From positions 1 through 57,858 of the forward strand of contig CAIJTR010000038.1 in NCBI GenBank assembly GCA_903823665.1: a DNA stretch of 57,858 bases, in the 5' to 3' direction. This stretch comes from an uncultured Rhodospirillales bacterium (lineage in GTDB: Bacteria > Pseudomonadota > Alphaproteobacteria > Acetobacterales > Acetobacteraceae). Shown piece by piece: positions 35,266 through 43,107 of the stretch (its first letter is position 1; each line of letters begins with the position of its first letter). The position numbers and the translations under genes are program-made. The notes below the pieces were generated by a model. That model was given only the letters and a program-made list of their open reading frames with translations, had not been told where the DNA came from and did no database searches.

Positions 35266-35367
35266 CGTCATTGCGAGGAGCGGCTTCGCTCCGTGGCAAT
35301 CCAGGGGAACTCGGCGCGCCGTGTGGCTCTGGATTGCCACGCCGCCCAACGGCGGCTCGCAATGACG
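35266..35367. repeat. Palindromic intergenic repeat, family A, copy 3
   Basis: A 102-base copy of the palindrome at 7113-7205. The outer arms are CGTCATTGCGAG and CTCGCAATGACG. The inner arms are CGTGGCAATCCAG and CTGGATTGCCACG. It begins three bases after the RlmM-like stop, between that gene and the convergent EndoU gene. Confidence 0.9.
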
Positions 35368-35395
35368 GGAGAACTTGGCCGCGCCCGCCAAGTGA

Positions 35396-35896
35396 CTACT
35401 TCCCGTCCGGAAACGCCGTGTTGATGCCGCCTTGTTGGGTGCGGGCGAACTGGATTTCGAGCGGCTGGCCGTTCGTGCCCGTGCAATACCCGCCCGCCTC
35501 GGTGATCGGGGCGGATGGTCCGTATTGCCAATCATTGCCCCGGTTCGGAAACGGATGATTGGCGGCGTAGCGCACCGACGCCTCGATCTGCTCGATGGAG
35601 CATGTGCGCGGATAGAATGTCGAGAATTTGCTTCGGCCGTTGGCGTATTGCACGCGGGCGGAATAAACGCCGTTGTTGCCAACCGGCTGCACCTGCGAAA
35701 GCCCCCGCACCACCGGAGACGGCCCGGCGGCTTCGGAGTGATAGCCGTCCGGCTTGCCGTAGCGGATTTCGCCGCAGAAGATATGCACCTCGTTGACCTG
35801 CGGGCGCTCCCCGCGAAAGCGTGGGCCGTTGCAGTCAAAGGCGTGTGCGGCGAACGGGGCCATCAGTAGGATCAGGAACACCAGCTGCCGCATCAT
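35396..35896 (-). CDS. Secreted EndoU-family nuclease
   Basis: A 166-residue protein with a Sec signal peptide (cleavage after AAHA, near residue 19). The mature part matches the bacterial EndoU fold, a His-His-Lys RNase family common in polymorphic toxins. His38 and His53 lie in NEVHIFCGEIRYGKPDGYHS with the expected 15-residue gap. Lys90 is in RSKFSTFYPRTCSIEQIEAS, the diagnostic K-x-S-T-x-F/Y-P block. The C-terminus ends GGINTAFPDGK. Four Cys (22, 41, 99, 138) suggest disulfides for the periplasm or outside. The ATG at 35894-35896 has GGAGG five bases upstream and overlaps the small membrane gene stop by one base. Confidence 0.83.
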   Translation of the reverse strand: MMRQLVFLILLMAPFAAHAFDCNGPRFRGERPQVNEVHIFCGEIRYGKPDGYHSEAAGPSPVVRGLSQVQPVGNNGVYSARVQYANGRSKFSTFYPRTCSIEQIEASVRYAANHPFPNRGNDWQYGPSAPITEAGGYCTGTNGQPLEIQFARTQQGGINTAFPDGK

Positions 35897-36069
35897 CACT
35901 TCCTCCGCTTCCGCACACCGGCGGCAATGAACGCGAATATCGTCAACACGCTATAGGCCAGGGCGGCGAGGCCCGTGGCAATCCGCACCGGCCAGATCGG
36001 CCACATCAGGTCGATCAGCCCCGTCAGCCCCCACGCCATCGCCGCATAGGCAATGAGGACGGGGCGCAT
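35896..36069 (-). CDS. Small two-helix membrane protein
   Basis: A 57-residue protein with two predicted membrane helices (PVLIAYAAMAWGLTGLIDLM and ATGLAALAYSVLTIFAFIAA) and a positively charged tail (RKRRK), implying both ends face the cytoplasm. I do not recognise the family. The ATG at 36067-36069 lies just after the DegT gene stop, and its own stop overlaps the EndoU gene start. It is therefore tightly coupled to both. It could be a membrane-bound immunity or secretion helper for the nuclease, but that is inference from position only. Confidence 0.65.
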   Translation of the reverse strand: MRPVLIAYAAMAWGLTGLIDLMWPIWPVRIATGLAALAYSVLTIFAFIAAGVRKRRK

Positions 36070-36071
36070 CG

Positions 36072-37208
36072 TCAGCAATGCGCGAGGACAGACTGGCAGA
36101 TGCGGTCCACATCCTGATCCGTCAGATCCGGATGCAGCGGCAGCGCCATGATGCGGGTGGAGATATCCTCGCTCACCGGCAGCGCTGCGCCGTCATGCGC
36201 CGAAGCATAGGCGGGCTGGTGATGCAGCGGGCGGGGGTAATAGATCGCACTCGGAACGCCATCGGCCTTCAGCCCGGCCTGCATCTTATCCCGCGCCGCC
36301 CCATCCGGCAGCACAACGGCGTAGATGGCCCAGGCGCTGACCGAGTCGGGCACCCGCGCCGGGGTGACCACGGCGTTGCCCAGCCTGCCGTCATAGGCGG
36401 CGGCGATGCGGGCGCGGGCGTCGAGTTCTTCCTCGAACACGGTCAGTTTGGACAGCAGAACCGCCGCCTGCAGCGTATCCAGCCGCCCGTTCATCCCAGT
36501 TCGCAGCACCTCATAGCGCGCCTTGCCCTCCCCATGCGTGCGCAGGCTGCGATACAAAGCCGCCCGCTCATCGCTCTCGGTGAACAATGCCCCGCCATCG
36601 CCATAGGCACCAAACGGCTTGGACGGGAAAAAACTCGTGGCCGTGGCATCCGCCGAGGCACCCAAACGCCTGCCGTGATGGATGGCCCCAAACGCCTGCG
36701 CGCAGTCATCCAGCGTGAAAAGATTGTGCCGCTCGGCAATCTCGCGAATCGCCGGCCAATCGGCGGGCTGGCCAAACAAATCGACGCCGATCACCGCCCG
36801 CGGCGTGAGCTTGCCGGCGGCCTTCACCTCGTTGATGCGTTGTTCAAGATGTGCGGGGTCAATCTGGAACGTGCGCGGGTCGATATCGACGAACACCGGC
36901 GTGGCCCCAAGCACCAGCGGCACCTCGGCGGTGGCGGTGTAGGTGAAGGCGGGCAGAAACACCGCGTCCCCGCGCCCGATTTCCTCGGCCATCATGGCGA
37001 TTTGCAGCGCGTCGGTGCCAGACGACACACTCACGCAATGCTTCGCGCCGCAGAAGGCCGCGAGCTTTTCTTCCAGTTCCACCACTTCCGGCCCAAGAAT
37101 GAACTGGCAATGCGCCAGCACTGCGTCGATGCGCGGCTTCAGATCAGCGGCGATGCGGGCCTGTTGTGCCTTGAGGTCGAGGAAGGGGATCGGCTTGAGA
37201 TCGGTCAT
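36072..37208 (-). CDS. DegT/DnrJ/EryC1/StrS-family PLP aminotransferase
   Basis: A 378-residue sugar aminotransferase that adds an amino group to a nucleotide-linked ketosugar. The family opening IPFLDLKAQQARIAADLKP is followed by FCGAKHCVSVSSGTDALQIA, which binds the cofactor phosphate. The middle has FTLDDCAQAFGAIHHGRRLG and the PLP Lys is in TSFFPSKPFGAYGDGGALFT. The C-terminus contains SVSAWAIYAVVLP and YYPRPLHHQPAY. It lies 13 bases downstream of a PglF/WbpM-type dehydratase, which would make the ketosugar. The likely product is an amino or diamino sugar for surface glycan or protein glycosylation. Confidence 0.93.
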   Translation of the reverse strand: MTDLKPIPFLDLKAQQARIAADLKPRIDAVLAHCQFILGPEVVELEEKLAAFCGAKHCVSVSSGTDALQIAMMAEEIGRGDAVFLPAFTYTATAEVPLVLGATPVFVDIDPRTFQIDPAHLEQRINEVKAAGKLTPRAVIGVDLFGQPADWPAIREIAERHNLFTLDDCAQAFGAIHHGRRLGASADATATSFFPSKPFGAYGDGGALFTESDERAALYRSLRTHGEGKARYEVLRTGMNGRLDTLQAAVLLSKLTVFEEELDARARIAAAYDGRLGNAVVTPARVPDSVSAWAIYAVVLPDGAARDKMQAGLKADGVPSAIYYPRPLHHQPAYASAHDGAALPVSEDISTRIMALPLHPDLTDQDVDRICQSVLAHC

Positions 37209-37221
37209 GGAAATATCCTCA

Positions 37222-39114
37222 TCACGCGCGCACGGAGCCGGCGCTGCCATCGGCGTTGTGGTCAAATTCCGGCACCATCCGCCCCAACATGCGCAAAGCC
37301 GCGTCTTCCTGTTCAGCGCGACACAGGGCGGCAATCTCATCAATCGCACGGCCAACAATAGCCGGGTCAGCCGTGCGCGGCCGAGCCATCAGCAGCCCCG
37401 GAAACTCTGTCGGTGCCGGCGGCTCACGGCCGTGGAACAGCTCTTCAAACAGCTTCTCCCCAGGCCGCAACCCGGTGAACTCAATCGCCACGTCCACATC
37501 TGGCACCAGCCCGGCCAGCTTGATCATCTGCCGGGCAAGATCAACGATCTTCACCGGCTCCCCCATATCCAACACGAAGATGCCGCCGTCATCAATATGA
37601 CTGTCGGAGCCCACAACACTCGCCTGCAGCACCAGCCCCACCGCCTCGCGCACCGTCATAAAGTAACGCTCCATATCCGGATGCGTCACCGTCAGCGGCC
37701 CACCGCGCGCAAGCTGACGCTGAAACAGCGGCACGACGGAGCCAGTGCTGCCGAGCACATTGCCGAAGCGCACGGTGATGCAGCGCATCCCGCCACGCGC
37801 CCGCGCCTCGATGTCCAGCGCCTGACAATACATCTCCGCCAGACGCTTCGCAGCCCCCATCACCGAGGTGGGGTTCACCGCCTTGTCCGTCGAGATCAGC
37901 ACCATCGCCGACACCCCCACCGCGCGTGCCGCATCGGCCACGTTGCGTGTGCCCACAGCGTTGGTGAGCAAGCCCTCGCCAGGATTGTTCTCTACCATTG
38001 GCACGTGCTTCAGCGCCGCCGCGTGGAACACCAGCTCCGGCCGGTGCATCTCCATCACCGCCTGAATGCGCGCCGCATCGCGGATATCGGCCAGCACAAT
38101 GCGTGCCTCTAAACCCGGATAATCAACCAGCTCCTGCTCGATCTGCCACAGCGCGTATTCGCCGTTGTCCACCAGCACCAGAAACGCTGGGCGCAACGCC
38201 GCCACCTGACGCACCAACTCAGAGCCGATAGTGCCGCCGGCACCGGTGATCAGCACGCGACGCCCCGCCACCAAACGCGCCATGCCTTCACGGTCGAGCT
38301 TCACCTGCGCGCGGTTAAGCAAATCCTCAATCGCCACCGGCTTGAGATCGAGATGCGAGGATGCCTCACTGTCGAGCGCGGTGGGCCGTGGCGCTCGGGC
38401 GACGCGAATGCCCTCCCGATCCGCCACCGCCATCAGCTGCGTGAGCATCGGGCCGGGCATTTCAGGCTCCGTCAGCACCAACGCCGATGGCAGACGATCC
38501 CTCTCCCGCAGCCGTGCGAGGATCGTTCCGGCCTCATCCACCGCGCCCAAAATCGGCTGACCATGAATGCGCCGCCCGGTTTGCGATTGGCCTAGAGAGA
38601 GCAAGCCGGTCACCACGAAGGGCGGGCGGCGTTCGGTGCCAAGCGCCTGTAGGAACAGGTCTGCCCCCTCGCCCGCGCCGACCAGCAGCACCGGCTGCGT
38701 CGTCTGATCGACGGACTGCTCGCCCTGCATCATCCGGTAGCCGATCCGCGGGGCGGCCAGCAGCAGCATCAACGACATCAGGTAGATGGCGGGAAACGCC
38801 GGACTGGCGGGGGCAACACCCAGGACTGCCTCCATGCCAATAAAATACAGTGCCGCCGCAGCGACACTGGCGGCGGCCACGCCCAGCAGGTCGCTGATGC
38901 TGGCAAATCGCCAATATTGCGTGGAAAGCCGGAACGGCACGCCAGCGATCAGCAACGCCAACGCGCCCCAAGCAATCGGCAAGGCGGGCCAGAACGGGTT
39001 GTCCAGCGGATTGGCGAGCCAGCGCGACAGCACCACGGCAGATGCGGCAAGTGCGGCGTCCAGCCCGACATTCAGCGCGATTCGCAGACCGGAACGAGGA
39101 AGTGACATGCCCAT
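37222..39114 (-). CDS. Nucleotide-sugar 4,6-dehydratase, PglF/WbpM/CapD family
   Basis: A 630-residue membrane-anchored dehydratase. The first 130 residues hold about four membrane helices, followed by a CoA-binding-like Rossmann domain. The catalytic SDR domain has VLITGAGGTIGSELVRQVA and HAAALKHVPMVENNPGEG. Its core LISTDKAVNPTSVMGAAKRL has Met in place of the usual SDR Tyr before the Lys, as in PglF and WbpM. The probable substrate is UDP-GlcNAc. The start is ATG 39112-39114 or 39106-39108; upstream extensions to 39363 are polar and unlikely. It forms an operon with the DegT aminotransferase. Confidence 0.92.
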   Translation of the reverse strand: MGMSLPRSGLRIALNVGLDAALAASAVVLSRWLANPLDNPFWPALPIAWGALALLIAGVPFRLSTQYWRFASISDLLGVAAASVAAAALYFIGMEAVLGVAPASPAFPAIYLMSLMLLLAAPRIGYRMMQGEQSVDQTTQPVLLVGAGEGADLFLQALGTERRPPFVVTGLLSLGQSQTGRRIHGQPILGAVDEAGTILARLRERDRLPSALVLTEPEMPGPMLTQLMAVADREGIRVARAPRPTALDSEASSHLDLKPVAIEDLLNRAQVKLDREGMARLVAGRRVLITGAGGTIGSELVRQVAALRPAFLVLVDNGEYALWQIEQELVDYPGLEARIVLADIRDAARIQAVMEMHRPELVFHAAALKHVPMVENNPGEGLLTNAVGTRNVADAARAVGVSAMVLISTDKAVNPTSVMGAAKRLAEMYCQALDIEARARGGMRCITVRFGNVLGSTGSVVPLFQRQLARGGPLTVTHPDMERYFMTVREAVGLVLQASVVGSDSHIDDGGIFVLDMGEPVKIVDLARQMIKLAGLVPDVDVAIEFTGLRPGEKLFEELFHGREPPAPTEFPGLLMARPRTADPAIVGRAIDEIAALCRAEQEDAALRMLGRMVPEFDHNADGSAGSVRA

Positions 39115-39172
39115 GCTATAGCCTTGCGGTGGCTGACTGGCCAGAAGCCGGGGCGGCGGTGCATAAGGCGGC

Positions 39173-40225
39173 ATGACGTTTGTAGCCTTCCTCCGCCATC
39201 TGCTGTTCTGCGCAGGTCTCGCCGCCATCTCCGCCTTGGTGGTGCGTGCCACCATCGATGCGCGGGTGATGGACCGGCCGAACGCCCGCAGCGCACACAC
39301 CAGGCCCACGCCGAAGGGCGGTGGCATCGGCATTGTGGTGGCGTTTATGCTGGGCATTGCCACGCTATACGGGTTTGCCGATTTCGCCCGGCTCGCCGAT
39401 CCGTATTTCCGCGGCGTGATCCTGTCCGCGTTTGCGATCTCGATGGTGTCGTTCCTGGACGATCTGCGCGATTGGCCGTTCTCGGTGAAGCTGGCGGCAC
39501 AGGTGCTGGCGGCGCTGACGGCGATTTATTCCGGGCTGTATGTGAGTGAAATCCGGGTGCCGTTCGTGGGCGCGGTGGGGCTGTCCTGGGCGGGCCCGGT
39601 GGCGACGCTGTGCTGGATTTTGTTCGCCACCAACGCGATGAACTTCATCGACGGGCTGAACGGGCTTTCGGCGGGCGTGGCGTTGGTGGCGGCGTTGTTC
39701 CTGGCGTTCATCGCGCAGTCGCAGGCGGGCTGGTTCGTCTATTTCGCGTGCCTGGTGCTGGCGGCGGGAATTGCCGGGTTCCTGCCGTTCAACTATCCGC
39801 GCGCCCGCATCTTCATGGGCGATGTGGGCAGCCAGTTCTGCGGCTTCGTGCTGGCCATGCTGGGCGTGGCGGCGGCGCGGTTCGAGCAGGTGGAGATGTC
39901 GCTGCTGCTGGTGCCGATGATGTTGTCCGGCGTGCTGTTCGACGTGGCATTCACGCTGGTGCGCCGCCTCATCAACGGCGACCGGATCACCCAGGCGCAT
40001 CGCAGCCATTTGTATCAGATCGCCCATCGCGCCGGCATGGATGCGCGCTGGATCGCTGCGATGCATTGGGTGTTTGCGGGTCTGGGCGGGCTGATGGCGG
40101 TCGCGTTCGTGGCAGCGCCGCCCGAGGCGAAGCCTGCCTTGCCGCTGCTGCTGCTGCTACCGCAGATGATCTGGCTGACCTACGTGGTACTCCGGGCGCG
40201 GCAGGCCGAGATTGGGCCGTGGTAG
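39173..40225 (+). CDS. MraY/WecA-family undecaprenyl-phosphate sugar-1-phosphate transferase
   Basis: A 350-residue membrane enzyme with about ten hydrophobic segments. It loads a sugar-1-phosphate on the lipid carrier, the first step of surface glycan assembly. The N-terminal block RSAHTRPTPKGGGIGIVVA is followed by the Asp pair SFLDDLRDWPFSVKLAAQ. Then come FATNAMNFIDGLNGLSAG and RARIFMGDVGSQFCGFVLAM. The cytoplasmic His loop is DRITQAHRSHLYQIAHR. Lack of the MraY-specific features and the divergent glycan genes favour a WecA-like role over peptidoglycan synthesis. It is divergent from the PglF-like gene with 58 bases between. Confidence 0.92.
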   Translation: MTFVAFLRHLLFCAGLAAISALVVRATIDARVMDRPNARSAHTRPTPKGGGIGIVVAFMLGIATLYGFADFARLADPYFRGVILSAFAISMVSFLDDLRDWPFSVKLAAQVLAALTAIYSGLYVSEIRVPFVGAVGLSWAGPVATLCWILFATNAMNFIDGLNGLSAGVALVAALFLAFIAQSQAGWFVYFACLVLAAGIAGFLPFNYPRARIFMGDVGSQFCGFVLAMLGVAAARFEQVEMSLLLVPMMLSGVLFDVAFTLVRRLINGDRITQAHRSHLYQIAHRAGMDARWIAAMHWVFAGLGGLMAVAFVAAPPEAKPALPLLLLLPQMIWLTYVVLRARQAEIGPW

Positions 40226-40279
40226 GGCCTTAAACCCGCCACGCGCTGCCCCTATGTTGATCGAAACCGGAGAACACGC

Positions 40280-40876
40280 ATGATCCGACTGCTGCTTTTG
40301 CTGTCCCTGCTGGTGCCGACACTGGCGTTTGGACAGGACAAGAACCCGAGCTTCAACCTCGTCAACAAATCCCCGCAGGCGATTCAGGAGGTGTTCGTCA
40401 CCCCCGCCGGTGACGCCAACTGGGGCCGCAACCGGCTGACCAAGGGGCCGATTGCGCCTGGCGGGCAGTTTGAGGTGCGCCGCAAGGTGGACGGCAACTG
40501 TGTGTTCGATATCCGCGTGGTCTACTCCGACGGCAGCAAGGAGGAGCGGCGGACGATCAACACCTGCACCACCGAGGACGTGCTGTTCCCGCAATCAAGC
40601 AAGGCCGCCAGCACTGGCAAGGCGGTCGATGATCCGAGCTTCAAGCTGACCAATCATCTGACGCAGCCGATTGTGGAGCTGTATGCAAGCCCGGTCGGCC
40701 AGCCACGCGGGGCCAATCTGCTGGAGAAGGGCAGCATCGCGCCGAGTGCTGCGATGACCATTCATCCGCCGAAGGGCCAGGGTTGCCGGTTCAAACTGGA
40801 GGTGATCACCGCTGACAAAGACACCAAAGCCCGTACACTTGACCTTTGCGCGCGCTCGGAGCTCAGCGTGCCATAG
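40280..40876 (+). CDS. Secreted protein made of two copies of one small domain
   Basis: A 198-residue exported protein with a clear Sec signal (MIRLLLLLSLLVPTLAFG). The mature part is an internal duplication. Unit 1 (about 24-103) has SFNLVNKSPQAIQEVFVTP, a G-x-IAPG turn and Cys74/Cys96 around FDIRVVYSDGSKEERR. Unit 2 (about 120-197) has SFKLTNHLTQPIVELYASP, GSIAPS and Cys169/Cys190. The spacing of the Cys pair (22 and 21) and the order of strands are kept, suggesting one disulfide per beta-rich unit. Unit 2 has lost the WGRNRL and DIRVVY motifs of unit 1. I do not know the function. Confidence 0.8.
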   Translation: MIRLLLLLSLLVPTLAFGQDKNPSFNLVNKSPQAIQEVFVTPAGDANWGRNRLTKGPIAPGGQFEVRRKVDGNCVFDIRVVYSDGSKEERRTINTCTTEDVLFPQSSKAASTGKAVDDPSFKLTNHLTQPIVELYASPVGQPRGANLLEKGSIAPSAAMTIHPPKGQGCRFKLEVITADKDTKARTLDLCARSELSVP

Positions 40877-40946
40877 CAACAGGCCACACTCTGGCGCGAT
40901 GGCATCTGCCGTGTATGCTTTGCCAAAAGAACACCGGGAGATGCCG

Positions 40947-41855
40947 ATGAGCGCCACGCTCGCGGTTGCGGCAGCGCAAGCCAAAACCAAAACCAGCAAC
41001 TACGCACGAATCTATTGGCCCTTCGTCGTCCCGGCCGGTCTGCTGGTATTCGCCATCATCATCGCACCCTGGGTCTTCACGCTCATCATGTCCGTGCATG
41101 AATGGAAGGTGGGCGAAGACCCGGCATTCGTGGGGCTGGAGAACTATATCCGCCTGTTCAACGACTCCCGTTTCCAATGGGCCATCCTGCGGACCGTGTA
41201 TTTCACAACGCTGGCCGTGTTGTTCCCGATGGTCCTGGGGATCGCCGCCGCTGTCTGCTTCCACAAGAATTTCCCGTTCCGTGGCCTCGCCCGCACCATC
41301 TTCATCCTGCCCATGATGGCAACGCCGGTCGCCGTGGCCCTGGTCTGGACGATGATGTTCCATCCACAACTCGGCGTACTGAACTATCTGCTCACCTCGA
41401 TCGGCCTGCCCGCATCAGAGTGGAGCTACAACGCCGTCTCCGTCATACCAACGCTGGTGCTGGTTGAAACCTGGCAATGGACGCCGCTGGTGATGCTGAT
41501 TGTCCTCGGCGGCCTCGCCTCCCTGCCGCAGGACCCTTATGAGGCCGCGAAGCTGGACGGTGCGTCATCGTGGCAGATGTTTCGCCACATCACCCTGCCG
41601 CTTGTCTGGCCGCATATCATCGTCGCACTCGTCATCCGCACCATCGACGCGCTGAAGGCGTTCGACACCATCTTTGTCATCAGCAACGGCGGGCCGGGCA
41701 CAGCCAGCGAAACGCTGAACATCTTTCTGTATCAAACGGCGTTCGCTTACTACAACATGGGTTACGCGAGTGCGATCACCGTGGTGTTCTTCATCCTGAT
41801 CATGCTCGTCAGCCTCGTGCTGTTCTCCGCCCGGCAGAAGACGACATTTCAATGA
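40947..41855 (+). CDS. Carbohydrate ABC transporter permease (MalF/UgpA type)
   Basis: A 302-residue inner-membrane permease with six main hydrophobic segments. The start is ATG 40947, six bases after a GGGAG ribosome-binding site. The coupling loop is YEAAKLDGASSWQMFRHITL followed by PLVWPHIIVALVIRTIDALK, the EAA motif of sugar importers. FDTIFVISNGGPGTASETLN is the conserved C-terminal block of CUT1 permeases. Its stop overlaps the next permease start (ATGA). No substrate-binding protein or ATPase gene is next to it. Confidence 0.93.
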   Translation: MSATLAVAAAQAKTKTSNYARIYWPFVVPAGLLVFAIIIAPWVFTLIMSVHEWKVGEDPAFVGLENYIRLFNDSRFQWAILRTVYFTTLAVLFPMVLGIAAAVCFHKNFPFRGLARTIFILPMMATPVAVALVWTMMFHPQLGVLNYLLTSIGLPASEWSYNAVSVIPTLVLVETWQWTPLVMLIVLGGLASLPQDPYEAAKLDGASSWQMFRHITLPLVWPHIIVALVIRTIDALKAFDTIFVISNGGPGTASETLNIFLYQTAFAYYNMGYASAITVVFFILIMLVSLVLFSARQKTTFQ

Positions 41856-42676
41856 AGATGCGCGGCCTGCCAGGCAAAATCGGCTTCGCGTTGTCAGTGT
41901 TCGCCCTCATCTCGCCAGCCATTTTGGTGTTTTTGTGGATGCTGTCGCTGGCGTTCAAGAACGAGGTGGACAACACAGCCTTCCCGCCGGTGTTCATCCC
42001 CAACCCGCCAACGTTAGATAATTTCCGGGCGGTGTTTGAGAAGAACAACTTCTTCCACTACGCGTGGAACTCCATCATCGTCTCGTTCACGGCCACCGGC
42101 CTCGCCTTGCTGTTGGGCGTGCCCGCAGGGTTCGGCATCGCCAAATCCAAGGCGTCCAAAGCCGCCGCCCTCATCATGATCGCCCGGGTGACGCCGGGGC
42201 TTTCGTATCTGATCCCGCTGTTCCTGATCTTTCAGTGGCTGGGGCTGACCGGAACACTCACGCCCATCATCATCACGCATCTGGTGATCACGGTGCCGAT
42301 TGTGGTGTGGGTGATGATCGGCTTCTTCGAGGGATTGCCCGCCGAACTGGAAGAAGCAGCTTTGGTCGATGGTGCAACCATCTGGCAGGCGTTCCGCTTC
42401 GTCGCACTGCCGCTCGCAAGGCCAGGGGTGACGGTTGCGATGATTCTGTCGTTCATCTTCAGCTGGAACAACTTCATCTTCGGCGTTGTGCTCGCTGGCC
42501 GCACCACGCGAACGCTGCCGGTGGCGGTCTATAACGTGCTGACATTTGAGCAGATCAGCTGGGGGCCACTGGCGGCGGCTGCTTTGCTGGTGACCGCCCC
42601 GGTCCTGCTGCTCACTCTGCTGATGCAGAAGGAGATCGTGGCAGGCCTTACGGCAGGCGGGGTGAAGGGCGGGTAA
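41852..42676 (+). CDS. Carbohydrate ABC transporter permease (MalG/UgpE type)
   Basis: A 274-residue inner-membrane permease, the partner of the preceding gene. The family opening is LISPAILVFLWMLSLAFKNE. The coupling loop LEEAALVDGATIWQAFRFVA then LPLARPGVTVAMILSFIFSW is the MalG-type EAA motif, with WNNFIFGVVLAGRTTRTLPV beyond it. It is translationally coupled to the upstream permease. Together they form the membrane channel of a CUT1-type sugar or polyol importer, but the receptor and ATPase must be encoded elsewhere or have been lost. Confidence 0.93.
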   Translation: MKMRGLPGKIGFALSVFALISPAILVFLWMLSLAFKNEVDNTAFPPVFIPNPPTLDNFRAVFEKNNFFHYAWNSIIVSFTATGLALLLGVPAGFGIAKSKASKAAALIMIARVTPGLSYLIPLFLIFQWLGLTGTLTPIIITHLVITVPIVVWVMIGFFEGLPAELEEAALVDGATIWQAFRFVALPLARPGVTVAMILSFIFSWNNFIFGVVLAGRTTRTLPVAVYNVLTFEQISWGPLAAAALLVTAPVLLLTLLMQKEIVAGLTAGGVKGG

Positions 42677-42690
42677 CGCGCCGCCCTTCA
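42663..42690. terminator. Bidirectional hairpin terminator between permease and marR genes
   Basis: A perfect 10-bp stem, TGAAGGGCGG (42663-42672) with CCGCCCTTCA (42681-42690), and an 8-base loop. It spans the stop of the plus-strand permease gene and precedes the stop of the minus-strand regulator, so it probably ends both transcripts. Confidence 0.6.
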
Positions 42691-42697
42691 ATCCCAA

Positions 42698-43093
42698 TCA
42701 GCCGTGAGCAGCTTTCTTGCCGGTGGCGGTCTCAGCAGCCGGCTTCTTCGTGTTGGCATTCGCCTCGGTCATGATGCCACGCAGATCACGCAGGAACGCG
42801 GACCCCTTCAGCGTGCGCTGCACCAGCACGGAACGGCGATCGGTCGGGTCCACCTTGCGGCGTGCCAGATCAAGCTCACCCAACCGGTCAAGTGCCCTGG
42901 TGATGGCGGGCTTGGACACGTTGAGATCAAGCGCCAGACCGCGAACGGTGTGCGCACCGTCCTGCAGATAGCAGGTCAAAAACACGCCGAGCTGGCGGGC
43001 CGACAGATCGGGGCCGTCACGGCGAACGAGCGACACGATGGTGTCGCGCAGCATGCTGACGAGGTGGTCGGAAGACGAAGCGGCCGAGGCCAT
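42698..43093 (-). CDS. MarR-family transcriptional regulator
   Basis: A 131-residue winged-helix regulator. The recognition region is VRGLALDLNVSKPAITRALD followed by the wing LARRKVDPTDRRSVLVQRTL. The C-terminus is an Ala/Lys-rich tail (KKPAAETATGKKAAHG), unusual for MarR proteins and resembling a basic DNA-contacting tail. The ATG at 43091-43093 has AAAGGG eight bases before it. An upstream ATG at 43111 overlaps the aminopeptidase stop and is the alternative. The gene is downstream of, and coupled to, an M17 aminopeptidase gene. Its target is unknown. Confidence 0.8.
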   Translation of the reverse strand: MASAASSSDHLVSMLRDTIVSLVRRDGPDLSARQLGVFLTCYLQDGAHTVRGLALDLNVSKPAITRALDRLGELDLARRKVDPTDRRSVLVQRTLKGSAFLRDLRGIMTEANANTKKPAAETATGKKAAHG

Positions 43094-43107
43094 GATGTTA
43101 TCCCTTT

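Noticed and set aside
35896-39114. Complete capsule or O-antigen biosynthesis island
   Set aside because: Only the dehydratase, aminotransferase and a divergent lipid-carrier transferase are present. No glycosyltransferases of other types, flippase or polymerase are in the window, so it is at most a fragment of such a pathway.
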